DNA of 64,000 nucleotides from Moorena sp. SIOASIH (GCF_010671925.1 NZ_JAAHIH010000001.1:310001-374000), one strand, 5' to 3'. Counted from the stretch's first letter, positions 1 through 9,367 are shown. Made by a program: numbers and translations. Notes: generated by a model not told the origin, from the sequence alone.

Positions 1-1
1 G

Positions 2-724
2 GCCAAAAAAATAGGGGAAACTGCGGAAGTTTTGGCAGCTTCCGGTAAGGCAAAAAATGTTCCTATTAATACCACAGAACTGTTTACCGCTAACTATCTT
101 CCCCCAACAGCTGAGCAAAGTATAGCTACAACCCCTCCGACTGATCAGAATCCGCCGGAAGTTGTGGCTCAAGCTCAGGTAGCTGATTCTACTGAAGCCG
201 ATCAAGCTCAGGGATCACAACCGGAAAAAACCGTTGCTCAACCAGAACAAAAACCTGATTCTACCGCCACTCAAGTGGCTGAGGCAGATGATAAAGCCAA
301 GGAATCGCAACCAGAACAAAAATCTGAACCTAATCGGACTAAAGTTGCAGAGGCTGAGGGACAAAACCCCCAGCCGCTAACTAACTTAGAAGTTTTAGGT
401 GAAGTCAAGTTTGCCAGGGCTTCGTTTCAATTAAGTCCCCAGCAGCAGCAAAAGCTCACTGATTTGGCAGAGGCAATTCAGAAATTTAGCCCCAGTAGTG
501 TAGTTGTGAAGGTGCAAGGTCATACCTCCCGTACTGGCAATCCTGAATCTAACCAGATACTCTCTCAAGCCAGGGCTCAAGAGGTAGTGAACTATCTCAA
601 AAGCAAGTATCCCTCCCATCAATTCGTTGTGGAAGGATTAGGTTTCTCTGAACCCCAACCTGGTACTGACCCGACTTCTCCTGTTAACCAACGTACTGTG
701 ATTAGTTTGCTTCATGGAAATTAG
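2..724 (+). CDS. OmpA-family C-terminal domain protein (5' end outside window)
   Basis: The reading frame is open to the left edge, so the true start lies upstream; the TTG at 32 is only the first internal start-like codon. The visible N-terminal two thirds is low-complexity, rich in Q, E, P, A and T, with repeated Q-P-E-Q-K segments. From about position 390 it becomes an OmpA-like peptidoglycan-binding domain: LGEVKFARASFQLSP, then VVVKVQGHTS, a NQILSQARAQEVVNYL helix, and VNQRTVISL. In the family this domain binds diaminopimelate in the cell wall and tethers outer-membrane or secreted proteins. The fold is clear; the cellular role cannot be told from the fragment. Confidence 0.8.
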   Translation, partial: AKKIGETAEVLAASGKAKNVPINTTELFTANYLPPTAEQSIATTPPTDQNPPEVVAQAQVADSTEADQAQGSQPEKTVAQPEQKPDSTATQVAEADDKAKESQPEQKSEPNRTKVAEAEGQNPQPLTNLEVLGEVKFARASFQLSPQQQQKLTDLAEAIQKFSPSSVVVKVQGHTSRTGNPESNQILSQARAQEVVNYLKSKYPSHQFVVEGLGFSEPQPGTDPTSPVNQRTVISLLHGN

Positions 725-898
725 TCACACACCAAGGCGTTGCTCAATTGTGGAATAGCCAATGGTAATTGGTATAGAAAAGGGAACAGGGAACACAGAG
801 TAGGGAGTAGGGAACGATGAACAAAAATTATCACAATTAATTTAGGTACCCTATAACTGGCTCAATTATCAGCTGTTGTGCATTGAAACTGTATATTA
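725..898. other. Intergenic, heptamer-like repeats
   Basis: About 175 bp between the OmpA-like gene and ureD. It holds short AGGGAACAGGGAAC and AGGGAGTAGGGAAC repeats of about 7-bp period (776-815) and an AT-rich stretch. I see no convincing gene or strong promoter. Confidence 0.5.
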
Positions 899-1927
899 AT
901 GAAATCAGATCAAAAAGATAGATCCCAATCCCCTTTTGCCTTTTGCCTTTTGCTTTCTCGATGGCATGGCAGCCTTGAATTACGCTTTGCCTTAGCCCAT
1001 GGAAAAACTCAACCTATTCACACCTACGCCAAAGCTCCCTTGAAGGTACAGCGACCGTTTTATCCAGAAGGGTTAGGGGTTTGTCATACTGTGGTACTTC
1101 ATACCGCTGGAGGAATGGTAGCAGGGGACAGGTTGTCTCAAGATATCCACCTTGAATCGGGTACTCATGCTTTAATCACCACTGCTGCTGCTAGTAAAGC
1201 TTATGGTAGGGGCAGTTCTAGCGCTAGTCTAATCAACTATAGCGCTAGTTTAAACCAACCAGAAGCTAAAGAAAAATTATCTAGCGCTAGTTTAAAAAAG
1301 CCAGAAGCTAGACAAATCAGATCTAGCGCTAATCAAAAAAACTATAGCGCTAGTTTAAAAAAGCCAGAAACTAGACAAATCATCCGGATCCAAGTAGAGA
1401 CTGGTGCTTGTTTAGAATGGTTGCCCCAGGAAACGATTGTATTCAATGGTGCAGTTTACCGGCAGGATTTGCAGGTAGAATTAGCGCCGGGAGCCAGTTG
1501 GTTAGGCTGGGAAATTACCCGATTTGGACGGAGTGCCAGAGGAGAAAGGTTTGTGGAGGGAAATTGGCGATCGCATACGGAAGTTTGGCAGCAAGGACAT
1601 CCACAGTGGATTGACCGACAATGGTTACCAGCTAGCGAAGCCACCTTCTCTAGTCCTTATGGTTTAGCGGGACAACCAGTGGTAGGAACATTAGTTTTGG
1701 TAGGGGAACCGGTATCATCAGAGATTCTCGAACAAGCCAGGGAACTTTGGAGTGCTAGGAAGTATGTAGGGGAAGCTGGGGTAACTCAGCTGATGTCAGG
1801 ATTATTATGCCGCTATCGTGGTGCTTCGACTGAGGAGGTGAGACACTGGTTTACAGAGGTTTGGCAACTGTTGCGCGTTAATCTATTCGGGCGTCCTATT
1901 ATTAAGCCACGAGTTTGGCCGTTGTAA
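899..1927 (+). CDS. ureD: Urease accessory protein UreD with repeat-encoded insertion
   Basis: UreD is the scaffold that, with UreF and UreG, delivers nickel to apo-urease in the cytoplasm. The family signature is visible: HTAGGMVAGDRLSQDI, LITTAAASKAYGRG, then ETGACLEWLPQETIVFNGA and the C-terminal AGVTQLMSGLLCRYRG. The protein is 342 aa, against roughly 270-290 aa usually. The excess is residues about 106-160, a repetitive S-A-S-L-K-K-P-E-A-R-Q segment placed between the conserved SKAYGRG and the next strand. At DNA level this segment is built from AGCGCTA palindromes and 40-bp repeats. The frame stays open, so the protein may still fold with a disordered loop. It begins a ureD-ureA-ureB-ureC run; ureE, ureF and ureG are not in the window. 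Confidence 0.92.
   Translation: MKSDQKDRSQSPFAFCLLLSRWHGSLELRFALAHGKTQPIHTYAKAPLKVQRPFYPEGLGVCHTVVLHTAGGMVAGDRLSQDIHLESGTHALITTAAASKAYGRGSSSASLINYSASLNQPEAKEKLSSASLKKPEARQIRSSANQKNYSASLKKPETRQIIRIQVETGACLEWLPQETIVFNGAVYRQDLQVELAPGASWLGWEITRFGRSARGERFVEGNWRSHTEVWQQGHPQWIDRQWLPASEATFSSPYGLAGQPVVGTLVLVGEPVSSEILEQARELWSARKYVGEAGVTQLMSGLLCRYRGASTEEVRHWFTEVWQLLRVNLFGRPIIKPRVWPL
1216..1385 (+). repeat. AGCGCTA-containing repeat array inside ureD
   Basis: Five copies of the palindromic core TAGCGCTA (near 1219, 1241, 1283, 1324 and 1346) are spaced by AAAAAAGCCAGAAGCTAGAC-type segments; two units of about 40 bp near 1280 and 1345 are almost identical. Total length keeps the ureD frame open. It encodes S, A, L, K, P, E and R residues. 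Confidence 0.8.
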
Positions 1928-2085
1928 TATCAAAATTACTATCGCAAAGGGAACAGGGAACAGGGCGCAGGGAGTAGGGAACAAAAATTCTCAAAATTCC
2001 TACACGGATTGCTGTATTAACCAAAATTGCTACTAACCAGGATTGCTATATATACCAAAATTGCTACTAACCATAGGATCAAACA

Positions 2086-2388
2086 ATGCAACTGACACCC
2101 CAAGAAAAGGATAAACTACTAATTTTTACTGCCGCTTTATTAGCAGAACGACGCAAGGAAAAGGGGTTGAAGCTAAATTACCCAGAAGCCGTTGCCTACA
2201 TTTCTGCGGAAATTTTGGAAGGTGCCAGGGAAGGACGTCCAGTAGCTGATTTAATGAGTTACGGCACCACGCTGCTGACGCGGGATGATGTGATGGAAGG
2301 AGTCCCCGAAATGGTGAATGAAGTCCAGGTAGAAGCAACCTTTCCCGATGGGACTAAACTGGTTACTGTACATGACCCAATTCGTTAA
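2086..2388 (+). CDS. ureA: Urease gamma subunit
   Basis: 100-aa structural subunit of urease, which hydrolyses urea to ammonia and carbamate in the cytoplasm. It starts [20 protein letters not shown] and ends [19 protein letters not shown], both hallmark ends of UreA, and the length is exactly the family size. In many bacteria ureA, ureB and ureC are adjacent or overlapping; here ureB is 1.18 kb downstream, which is unusual. The ATG at 2086 follows an AGGATC stretch that is only a weak ribosome-binding site. Confidence 0.96.
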   Translation: MQLTPQEKDKLLIFTAALLAERRKEKGLKLNYPEAVAYISAEILEGAREGRPVADLMSYGTTLLTRDDVMEGVPEMVNEVQVEATFPDGTKLVTVHDPIR

Positions 2389-3567
2389 TCCCACAAAAAG
2401 CTTGATAAGTAACTCTTTAACTCATCTTAAATCATCAGAGGATTCACAGAAGTTGACAGAGTTCTTCTCTGAGATAGATAAGTTGGTTTCTCAGGTCATT
2501 GATTTGCTCACTGCTCAGTTGTGCAGTTCCTTTATGATCTACGATGTTATTCAGGCTATTGATACAGTCATCAGTCGTATTACGACAGTTGTGAACAACC
2601 TGGATTCGTTCGTTAAAGATTTCTTGGAACTTAGGCTCAGCTGATTGAATAATAGTATTGTTGTTGGGTTGAGATTCATTCAGTTGGAACTTGAAAATGT
2701 TCCATAATTGAACTAGTGAAGGGAGTCCCATAAGCACCAAACAATGGTAAAAAACCTTTAAAACTAAATCAAACACCAGACAGGAAAACTAAAAAAGTAG
2801 GGAGAGTATTCATGACTATAGTCATAACTAATTTAAGATTGCAAGAATTAATTGCGAAAATAGTTGCCAAAATAAATTTCTGAATATAGCACTACGCATT
2901 AAGGTGCTTGACATTGATACAAGCTGACAACCTGTTGTAGTAAACTGTTGCCTTTTGCCTTTTGCATCTTGCCTTGCGCGTAGCGCTATAACCGGCTGCT
3001 GATCAAGCAAAATTTTTCCATAAGTATGATAAATTTCTGGCCATTAGTATAGCTTTAAAAGCCATGTAAGATGTCATAGTTGACCAAAAAGGAATCATTA
3101 ACTGTAGAAATAAAACCATCAACGATTTAATAAAGACAATAACACCTATATAGATTATTCAGAACAGACTATAAAAGTCAGGATTAATTGATTAAAGACT
3201 GTGTAAAGAAAAGAGAAACTAGATAAAAAATATGGTAATGGTAATAGGTAATAAGCAATAAGTAGTAGGTAATAAGCAATAAGTAATAGGTAATAAGCAA
3301 TAAGTAATAGGTAATAAGTAATAGGTACCAAAAAAGCAGTTGACAGCTTCTGTGCTAAGAGAGGGCAGCTTCATACCCTTGTCAGAATCCTAGAGCCATT
3401 AAATGTAGACCCCTTATGCCTAAGCCTAGAACCTTAAAAAAAAACTAAACTCCACTTCCCATATACTTCAGTGTGTCAGTTAAGGCTACAAAAAAAATCG
3501 AATGTACGAGATAATCAACTAATTCACGAGATAATAAAAAGCTAGTCAGGGTTTAAGGAGTTAGTTA
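2389..3567. other. 1.18-kb gap between ureA and ureB
   Basis: This stretch separates two subunit genes that are normally contiguous. Both strands carry open frames of 98 and 110 codons between 2350 and 2776, but they antisense each other, lack a clear ribosome-binding site and match no family I know. The middle is AT-rich with no recognisable gene. The 3' part holds the 7-bp repeat array at 3235-3335. It may be the scar of an excised or decayed insertion. Confidence 0.5.
3235..3335. repeat. 7-bp tandem repeat array (GTAATAR/GCAATAA)
   Basis: About 13 consecutive heptamers of three alternating types: GTAATAG, GTAATAA and GCAATAA. The strict 7-bp period matches the short tandemly repeated sequences known from filamentous cyanobacteria. 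Confidence 0.85.
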
Positions 3568-3885
3568 GTGATTCCAGGCGAAATCATTCCCCAAACAGGG
3601 GAAATAGAACTCAATGCTGGTCGTGCCACCATCAGAGTACGGGTAGCTAATACAGGCGATCGCCCTATTCAAGTAGGGTCTCATTTTCACTTCTTTGAAG
3701 TCAACGAAGCTCTCCAATTTGACCGGGAAGCCACTAAAGGCATGCGCTTAAATATTCCAGCTGGCACCGCTATCCGCTTTGAACCGGGAGACGAACGAGA
3801 GGTGGAATTAGTCACTCTTGTCGGTAGTCGTCAGGTCTACGGCTTCAATGGCAAAATTAATGGTCAACTTGATAGCTCAAGTTGA
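3568..3885 (+). CDS. ureB: Urease beta subunit
   Basis: 105-aa urease beta subunit, of normal length. It starts at GTG 3568 ([19 protein letters not shown]) with an ideal AAGGAG ribosome-binding site at 3555-3560, which decides the start. Family motifs [37 protein letters not shown] and [16 protein letters not shown] are all present. It lies 127 bp before ureC; the spacer contains a 7-bp ATTACCC repeat. Confidence 0.96.
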   Translation: MIPGEIIPQTGEIELNAGRATIRVRVANTGDRPIQVGSHFHFFEVNEALQFDREATKGMRLNIPAGTAIRFEPGDEREVELVTLVGSRQVYGFNGKINGQLDSSS

Positions 3886-3959
3886 TATATAATTATCAGT
3901 TTTTTTTCTAAAGCAAGCGCTACCCACAGGTAATCCGAGAGTTTGGCCGAGGGAATAAA

Positions 3960-3995
3960 ATTACCCATTACCCATTACCCATTACCCATTACCCT
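3960..3995. repeat. ATTACCC heptamer repeat between ureB and ureC
   Basis: Five tandem ATTACCC-type heptamers just upstream of the ureC ribosome-binding site, in the presumed urease transcript. Confidence 0.8.
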
Positions 3996-4012
3996 CAATC
4001 AAGGAGTTATTG

Positions 4013-5731
4013 ATGAGTTATCGTATGGATCGTCGTGCCTACGCCGAAACTTATGGTCCTACCGTAGGCGATCGCATCCGCTTGGCTGATACAGAACTAG
4101 TGATCGAAGTGGAACAGGACTACACCACCTATGGTGATGAAGTTAAATTCGGTGGTGGTAAAGTGATTAGAGATGGAATGGGACAATCCCCCATCTCCCG
4201 CGCCGAGGGTGCTGTGGATTTGGTGATCACTAATGCCCTCATCCTGGATTGGTGGGGTATTGTTAAAGCCGATATTGGTATTAAAGATGGCAAAATAGTC
4301 AACATTGGCAAAGCCGGAAATCCCTACATCCAGGACAATGTCACTATTATTATTGGTCCTAGCACCGAAGCAGTTGCTGGGGAAGGCATGATTGTCACCG
4401 CTGGGGGGATTGATGCTCACATTCACTTTATTTGTCCCCAACAGATTGAAACTGCGATCGCATCTGGTATCACTACTATGATCGGGGGTGGTACAGGTCC
4501 AGCCACTGGCACTAACGCCACAACCTGTACTCCTGGTGCTTGGAATATTCACCGGATGCTCCAAGCTGCCGATGCATTTCCTGTGAATCTAGGGTTTTTA
4601 GGGAAAGGCAATAGTGCCAAACCCGAGGGATTACAGGAACAAGTGATAGCGGGTGCGATGGGATTGAAGCTGCACGAAGACTGGGGCACTACTCCAGCCG
4701 CTATTGATACCTGTTTAAGTGTAGCGGATCAGTTTGATGTCCAGGTGGCAATTCATACCGATACCCTTAATGAAGCCGGGTTTGTGGAAAATACCATTGC
4801 TGCCTTCAAAAACCGAGTCATTCACACCTACCACACCGAAGGAGCAGGGGGAGGTCATGCTCCAGATATTATTAAAGTGTGTAGTGAAGCTAATGTATTG
4901 CCCTCTTCTACCAATCCTACTCGTCCCTATACCCTTAATACCCTAGAAGAACATCTCGATATGCTCATGGTCTGCCATCACCTAGACCGGGGGATTCCTG
5001 AAGATGTGGCCTTCGCTGAGTCCCGGATTCGTCGGGAAACTATTGCTGCTGAGGATATCCTTCATGATTTAGGGGCATTTAGTATGATTGCCTCTGATTC
5101 TCAAGCCATGGGACGGGTGGGTGAAGTGATTATCCGTACCTGGCAGACAGCCCACAAAATGAAAGTGCAACGGGGAATGTTATCCACCACTACTGGGGAA
5201 ACTGGGGAAAATGACAATTTCCGAGCCAAGCGTTACGTTGCCAAGTATACGATTAATCCTGCGATCGCTCACGGAATTGCTAATTATGTCGGTTCCATCG
5301 CAGAAGGGAAGCTAGCGGATTTGTGTCTGTGGCGTCCAGCCATGTTTGGAGTCAAGCCAGAGATAGTGATTAAAGGTGGTGCGATCGCATGGTCCCAAAT
5401 GGGTGATGCCAATGCTAGTATTCCCACACCCCAGCCGATTCATATGCGTCCGATGTTTGGTAGTTTTGGTGGTGCGATCGCAGCCACATCCGTTACCTTT
5501 GTCTCCCAAGCTGCCTTAGACCAAGACATCCCAGCTCAAATTGGCTTACAAAAATCCGCTGTTGCCGTTTCCAACACCCGAAACTTGAGCAAGACCGACA
5601 TGAAACTCAACGATGCCTTGCCACAGATTGAGGTCAACCCAGAAACCTATGAAGTCAGAGCTGATGGGGAATTATTAACATGCGAACCCGCAACGGTTTT
5701 ACCTATGGCACAGCGTTACTTCTTATTTTGA
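4013..5731 (+). CDS. ureC: Urease alpha (catalytic) subunit
   Basis: 572-aa catalytic subunit carrying the dinickel site. The start is ATG 4013, with AAGGAG at 4001-4006 six bases before it; an in-frame TTG lies one codon upstream. All expected ligands are visible: GGIDAHIHF (two His), GLKLHEDWG (the carbamylated Lys and a His), [28 protein letters not shown] (two His), the flap cysteine in LMVCHHLDR, and the Asp of [14 protein letters not shown]. The last residues RYFLF are the conserved tail. The protein looks fully functional. With UreA and UreB it forms the trimer (alpha-beta-gamma)3. Confidence 0.98.
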   Translation: MSYRMDRRAYAETYGPTVGDRIRLADTELVIEVEQDYTTYGDEVKFGGGKVIRDGMGQSPISRAEGAVDLVITNALILDWWGIVKADIGIKDGKIVNIGKAGNPYIQDNVTIIIGPSTEAVAGEGMIVTAGGIDAHIHFICPQQIETAIASGITTMIGGGTGPATGTNATTCTPGAWNIHRMLQAADAFPVNLGFLGKGNSAKPEGLQEQVIAGAMGLKLHEDWGTTPAAIDTCLSVADQFDVQVAIHTDTLNEAGFVENTIAAFKNRVIHTYHTEGAGGGHAPDIIKVCSEANVLPSSTNPTRPYTLNTLEEHLDMLMVCHHLDRGIPEDVAFAESRIRRETIAAEDILHDLGAFSMIASDSQAMGRVGEVIIRTWQTAHKMKVQRGMLSTTTGETGENDNFRAKRYVAKYTINPAIAHGIANYVGSIAEGKLADLCLWRPAMFGVKPEIVIKGGAIAWSQMGDANASIPTPQPIHMRPMFGSFGGAIAATSVTFVSQAALDQDIPAQIGLQKSAVAVSNTRNLSKTDMKLNDALPQIEVNPETYEVRADGELLTCEPATVLPMAQRYFLF

Positions 5732-5933
5732 TAATAGCAGTTATCAATTGGGTGAGGTACAAATCCTTGGGTTTTAGGGAGCAGGGAGCAGGGAGTAGGG
5801 AATAGGTGTAAGATTTGTGGAGTTGGAGACCCGGAGCCAGGGAGGGGGGGGAGTGAACAAAAATCCTGTGTACCTGATGAGTATGATAATTGCTATAGCC
5901 CTCTTCTGTCACAATCCTAAAACAAAGCGACCC

Positions 5934-6005
5934 GTGGAATGGGCATCTTGCCCGTTGTGGAATGGGCATCTTGCCCGTTGTGGAATGGGCATCTTGCCCG
6001 TTCCT
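5934..6005. repeat. 23-bp unit repeated three times, with GGGCATCTTGCCC palindromes
   Basis: Three tandem copies of a 23-bp unit made of GTGGAATGGGCAT plus CTTGCCCGTT. The core GGGCAtctTGCCC is an inverted repeat. A related module, GGGCAGGATGCCCACTC, occurs at 6068-6085, and both types recur at 18465-18572. Confidence 0.8.
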
Positions 6006-6239
6006 GACAGTGCGACCCGTGGCGAATTTAATTCTTAATCGGTCAAGCGCACCGGATCTTTTGGGGCGGGCAGGATGCCCACTCTACTCCTATTAATTCG
6101 AAGATTCAGCAACGCCGATTTTAGGACTACCTTTGGCTGTATCAAATGACTGATAAAGCTTTTGGAGACTGCCTTCTCGGAAACTGACAGAAGAAGGTTA
6201 TAGGGTTTCCCATATTTATAAGGTACATTCAACTAGTTA

Positions 6240-6307
6240 CCCCTACTCCCTACTCCCTACTCCCTACTCCCTACTCCCTACTCCCTACTCCCTACTCCCT
6301 ACTCCCT
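6240..6307. repeat. CCCTACT heptamer array
   Basis: About nine perfect tandem CCCTACT units in the gap upstream of the TMEM14-like gene. The same heptamer recurs near 10105, 36920 and 39175. Confidence 0.9.
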
Positions 6308-6389
6308 AATGTTAAGTTTTCTGCTGAACTGACCAAAGAAGTATCGAGCGAGAGGTATAAATGAGTTCAGTTTGAGAAGAAATTTAACG

Positions 6390-6704
6390 ATGAATCTAAG
6401 TATTGCAGCAGTACTCTTATACGGCATCTTAGCCCTGATCGGGGGAATCATGGGCTATGCTAAAGCCAAAAGCAAAATATCTCTCATTTCTGGTCTAATT
6501 AGCGGTTTATTGCTAATATTTGCTGGAATAATGCAGCTTCAAGGACAACCCTGGGCACAAACCTTAGGGATAGCCGTAGCAGCTGCACTGGTGATTGTCT
6601 TTGCCATCCGGCTCGCTAAAACTCGCAAGTTTATGCCAGCTGGACTAATGATCATTGCTGGTGTGGTGTCTCTAGGGGTGATGCTTTATCCAGCTATGGC
6701 GTAA
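6390..6704 (+). CDS. TMEM14/FAX-like small membrane protein
   Basis: 104-aa integral membrane protein, MNLSIAAVLLYGILALIGG at its start. Four hydrophobic helices: about 4-20, 30-47, 55-72 and 85-103. The glycine-rich first helix, the GYAKAKSKISLISGLISG loop and the final LGVMLYPAM resemble the TMEM14/FAX family. Eukaryotic members have been linked to fatty-acid or heme-precursor export; the bacterial role is not established. I prefer ATG 6390 to a TTG six codons upstream because homologues start near MNLS. It appears to be a single-gene unit. Confidence 0.8.
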   Translation: MNLSIAAVLLYGILALIGGIMGYAKAKSKISLISGLISGLLLIFAGIMQLQGQPWAQTLGIAVAAALVIVFAIRLAKTRKFMPAGLMIIAGVVSLGVMLYPAMA

Positions 6705-6773
6705 AACCACGCTTTTATAGTCCCCTCTGAATGCATTTGATCAACCAGAAAAGCACACCATGGGTTTTTACAT

Positions 6774-6827
6774 ACAGATACCGGATAGGCTAACCGATCG
6801 ACTAATCTGAGTCTATCCGGTATCTGT
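6774..6827. terminator. 15-bp perfect inverted repeat downstream of the TMEM14-like gene
   Basis: Arms ACAGATACCGGATAG (6774-6788) and CTATCCGGTATCTGT (6813-6827) pair perfectly around a 24-base loop. No clear T-run follows, so it could be a weak terminator, a protein-binding site or a relic of a small palindromic element. Confidence 0.45.
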
Positions 6828-7049
6828 GTACATCGGTCTCGTGCTGAGAAGATCAAAATGCCAACAGTCTTAGCCCCTAAACTTCCTTTGAGCTTATTTT
6901 TCTTCCTGTCTTCGCAGTTGACTTATGTATAAATACTATCGATTAATCTTATCTATAAAATGGTAAAATTTGTCTAGAAACCCCTATAGCCTTGCAATTA
7001 AGTAGCCAAAAATCGTGATAAAACGGGATTTAATACCGCAAAACAGACA

Positions 7050-7078
7050 TTGACATTTGAATAGCGCTAGAGTATACT
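7050..7078 (+). promoter_or_regulatory. Near-consensus sigma-70 promoter for the TnpB-like gene
   Basis: TTGACA at 7050-7055, exactly 17 bases, then TATACT at 7073-7078, leaving a leader of about 20 bases before ATG 7106. This is far closer to consensus than typical insertion-sequence promoters. The spacer contains AGCGCTA, the same core as in the ureD repeats. Confidence 0.8.
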
Positions 7079-7105
7079 TAAGGTACAAGAGACAGTTAAC
7101 CAACA

Positions 7106-8542
7106 ATGCCTAAAACTGTAGGAGTAACCAAGAAAATATCGACTCAGATTGTCCCCGTAGTGGGGATGGCTGAGTCGGTTGAAGTTGAGTTGCTGTCTAC
7201 AATGAAGAAGCTAGGCACAGTCAGGTCTGAGTCTTACAACAAGTTAGGCAGCATCAGTCACTGGAAGCTTGATTGGAAAAAAGCCTACCCAGAAGTCAGG
7301 AGTTTTAGAACTCCTGAGTCTTTGGGACTGCCTTCCAAGTTGATGGAATGGACAGTTAGCGATGTTGCCAAAGCCATTACAGCGAGCCAGGCAGCTTGCA
7401 CTGATGCAGTCGTCAAGAAGATCTACAAAAGGTTTCCCGGGAAAGATAACCAAAAAACAAGAAAAGAACTTTGCAACCAGCTAAAAACCTTAGCCTTTTT
7501 AGATAATCCCCTTCTGCATAGATTCGTAAGAAAGGAATTCCAGAGAGGGCATTCTTGGGTTAATAACCAGATAGTTTATCAACAGGGAGGGTATAAATGC
7601 AAAAGGCTCTCCCGCAATACCTATCAACTGGAGTTAGCTGGTTTAAGGAGAGGAAAAAGGAACAAAATAGTTGTTAGGTCTAATCGCCATATAAAGGGTC
7701 AGATTAGACTGATACATAACCAGCTACTGCAAAAGTTTGAGATTTATTTCCTAGTAGACCATGGAACCGTCGAAATCCCTGCTGATCGCCGTGCTGTAGG
7801 AATAGATAAGGGATATACTGAAGCTTTCTATGATTCAGATGGGCAGGCCCATGGAAAAGATTTAGGCAAGATAGCAACCAAAAAGTCTGATCGCATATGT
7901 GCCAAAAACCGCAACAGAGGAAAACTCTGGGCGCTTCATAGAAAGCTAGAAAAAATAGACCCAGCTAAGTCGGCTCGAATACTAAAAAACAACCTAACCA
8001 GAAAGACAGAAAACCGCCGTTACAGAAAGAATCAATCAGAAATTACGGCAATTATAGGAGCTGCGTCTAAATCTCTTTTCAATGGAGAGTCATTAAAAGT
8101 ATTTGCTGAGGACTTAACACAACCAATCCGAAATAAACGCCAGTCTAAGGCCGTGTCCCGTAAACTTAATAGTTGGATGAAGGGAGTAATGCGGGACTCT
8201 TTGCAGAAATGGGCTGATTGGACTGGCTCGGTTGTCACAGAAGTTCAACCTAGTTACACGTCGCAAATTGACTCCGTGACTGGAACCCTATTAGGGAAAA
8301 GGAGCGGGGACAGTTTTACCAGATTTGATGGGGTCGTGTTGCAGGCTGACCACAATGCTGCTCAAAACATCCTTGCTCGGGGTACAGACAAGGAGATCTC
8401 CCGGTATATGAATAAAGCCGAGGTTCAAGCGGTGTTGTTGCGCCGTACCGCGCGTTTCTTGAAAGGTATGGGACTGAGTTTGGCTGATGCAGTTGAGCTT
8501 GGCTGGCTTGATTCTAAGCATGAGCTTTGCTCGGGCTTTTAA
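7106..8542 (+). CDS. TnpB-like RuvC nuclease without zinc ribbon
   Basis: 478-aa protein with the TnpB/Cas12-type split RuvC: Asp in RAVGIDKGYTEAF (about residue 234), Glu in LKVFAEDLTQP (about 334) and Asp in LQADHNAAQNIL (about 415). Known TnpBs are omega-RNA-guided nucleases from IS200/IS605 and IS607 elements. Normally four zinc-binding Cys sit between the second and third motifs; here the segment reads SYTSQIDSVTGTLLGKRSGD with no Cys at all, although YTSQ and DHNAAQNI are kept, so it is replaced rather than deleted. There is no TnpA neighbour. The N-terminal 200 residues are unlike standard IS605 TnpB. It is transcribed from the strong promoter at 7050. It may be a distinct TnpB lineage, active or domesticated; the catalytic triad argues against a nuclease-dead repressor. 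Confidence 0.8.
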   Translation: MPKTVGVTKKISTQIVPVVGMAESVEVELLSTMKKLGTVRSESYNKLGSISHWKLDWKKAYPEVRSFRTPESLGLPSKLMEWTVSDVAKAITASQAACTDAVVKKIYKRFPGKDNQKTRKELCNQLKTLAFLDNPLLHRFVRKEFQRGHSWVNNQIVYQQGGYKCKRLSRNTYQLELAGLRRGKRNKIVVRSNRHIKGQIRLIHNQLLQKFEIYFLVDHGTVEIPADRRAVGIDKGYTEAFYDSDGQAHGKDLGKIATKKSDRICAKNRNRGKLWALHRKLEKIDPAKSARILKNNLTRKTENRRYRKNQSEITAIIGAASKSLFNGESLKVFAEDLTQPIRNKRQSKAVSRKLNSWMKGVMRDSLQKWADWTGSVVTEVQPSYTSQIDSVTGTLLGKRSGDSFTRFDGVVLQADHNAAQNILARGTDKEISRYMNKAEVQAVLLRRTARFLKGMGLSLADAVELGWLDSKHELCSGF

Positions 8543-8548
8543 GGAACT

Positions 8549-8566
8549 CCTGGTCAGGATACCAGG
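8549..8566 (+). other. 6-bp hairpin just after the TnpB-like gene
   Basis: CCTGGT, loop CAGGAT, ACCAGG, seven bases after the stop codon. In TnpB elements the guide RNA scaffold and right end occupy this position, so the hairpin could belong to an omega RNA 3' end or be a short terminator. Confidence 0.4.
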
Positions 8567-8583
8567 AAAGTCCAGATAGATAA

Positions 8584-9087
8584 GTGGGAGGCTTGACTCC
8601 AATTGCTGCACGACCACTTCTCACTCGGACAACAATAGATTGCACCTTGACCCGTGGTACCGGGTTTCTCCCGATCAATCCCGGTTCAAGAGTATCCCTA
8701 GGCGGTGCTTTACCTGTAACCTTACCAATAGTAATAATTATTAGTCAAGTGTCTCTCACCACAGATATCTATTATAACTCAACCAGTCCAGCCATCGCCA
8801 GGACTGCTAACGGTAGCCGTAACTTGGTTTTTGAAGAATTAGCCGAAGTCAGTCCGATGGATCAAGCTGTTTCTCTAGTGTTGATCAATCCCCAACAGCC
8901 TAGTTATGAACCTAGTTATTCTTATTTCCAAGAAGTCCAGTTTAACAATCCCATAAATCTGGAAAATGTGGTCAGACCGACAGTCAATTTTCTTGAAAAC
9001 CCTCAATCTACCCTACCTGTCGAGAATCTCGTTATTGGTATTGTCCTAATTTCCATTTTCTCTTTCATATTTATGAAGAGTTCTTGA
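8584..9087 (+). CDS. Hypothetical protein with C-terminal membrane segment
   Basis: Not recognised. A 167-codon frame from GTG 8584 begins 41 bases after the TnpB-like gene. The centre, NLVFEELAEVSPMDQAVSL and following, is of soluble character with many N, P and Q residues; the last 20 residues (ENLVIGIVLISIFSFIFMKS) form a likely transmembrane helix, with a weaker hydrophobic stretch near residues 45-55. There is no signal peptide and no good ribosome-binding site, so the N-terminal part may be a relic and the gene truncated by the neighbouring element. Confidence 0.4.
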   Translation: MGGLTPIAARPLLTRTTIDCTLTRGTGFLPINPGSRVSLGGALPVTLPIVIIISQVSLTTDIYYNSTSPAIARTANGSRNLVFEELAEVSPMDQAVSLVLINPQQPSYEPSYSYFQEVQFNNPINLENVVRPTVNFLENPQSTLPVENLVIGIVLISIFSFIFMKSS

Positions 9088-9098
9088 AAGCTGAAAAC

Positions 9099-9117
9099 CC
9101 CCGTGCTTGGCGCGGGG
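9099..9117 (+). other. GC-rich hairpin resembling IS200/IS605 end hairpins
   Basis: CCCCGTGC, loop TTG, GCGCGGGG: eight pairs, one a G-T wobble. Very similar hairpins bound the TnpB relic near 20996 and 21430, which suggests a shared IS605-type end, although I see no transposase fragment attached here. Confidence 0.4.
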
Positions 9118-9367
9118 TACAAAAGCGATACCAAGTCTAGTACCTTGGGTTTCTGAGTTAGTAATTTTTAGGGTATAAATCCAGGTTAATTAGCTATAAA
9201 TAAGAGCTTGAGCAGCAAAAAAATTCGGTATTATCTCCATAAATAATCGATTATTTGGCTGAATTATTATTACTTGTTAATTGTTAAGTATTACTTGAAA
9301 ATTTACCCTTGACAAGTAACAAGTAACAAGTAACAAGTGTCAATTTTCAAACCTAGGAGAGATGTGA
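9118..9367. other. Intergenic, no gene seen
   Basis: AT-rich spacer. It contains short direct repeats TGACAAGTAACAAGTAACAA at 9309-9339 and an AGGAGAG ribosome-binding site at the end that serves the next gene. Confidence 0.5.

Noticed and set aside
2348-2776. Antisense pair of open frames (98 and 110 codons) after ureA
   Set aside because: They overlap each other on opposite strands, lack ribosome-binding sites and resemble no family; one of them also overlaps ureA. At most one could be real and I cannot choose.
4097-4564. 155-codon minus-strand frame
   Set aside because: Antisense of ureC with no independent evidence.
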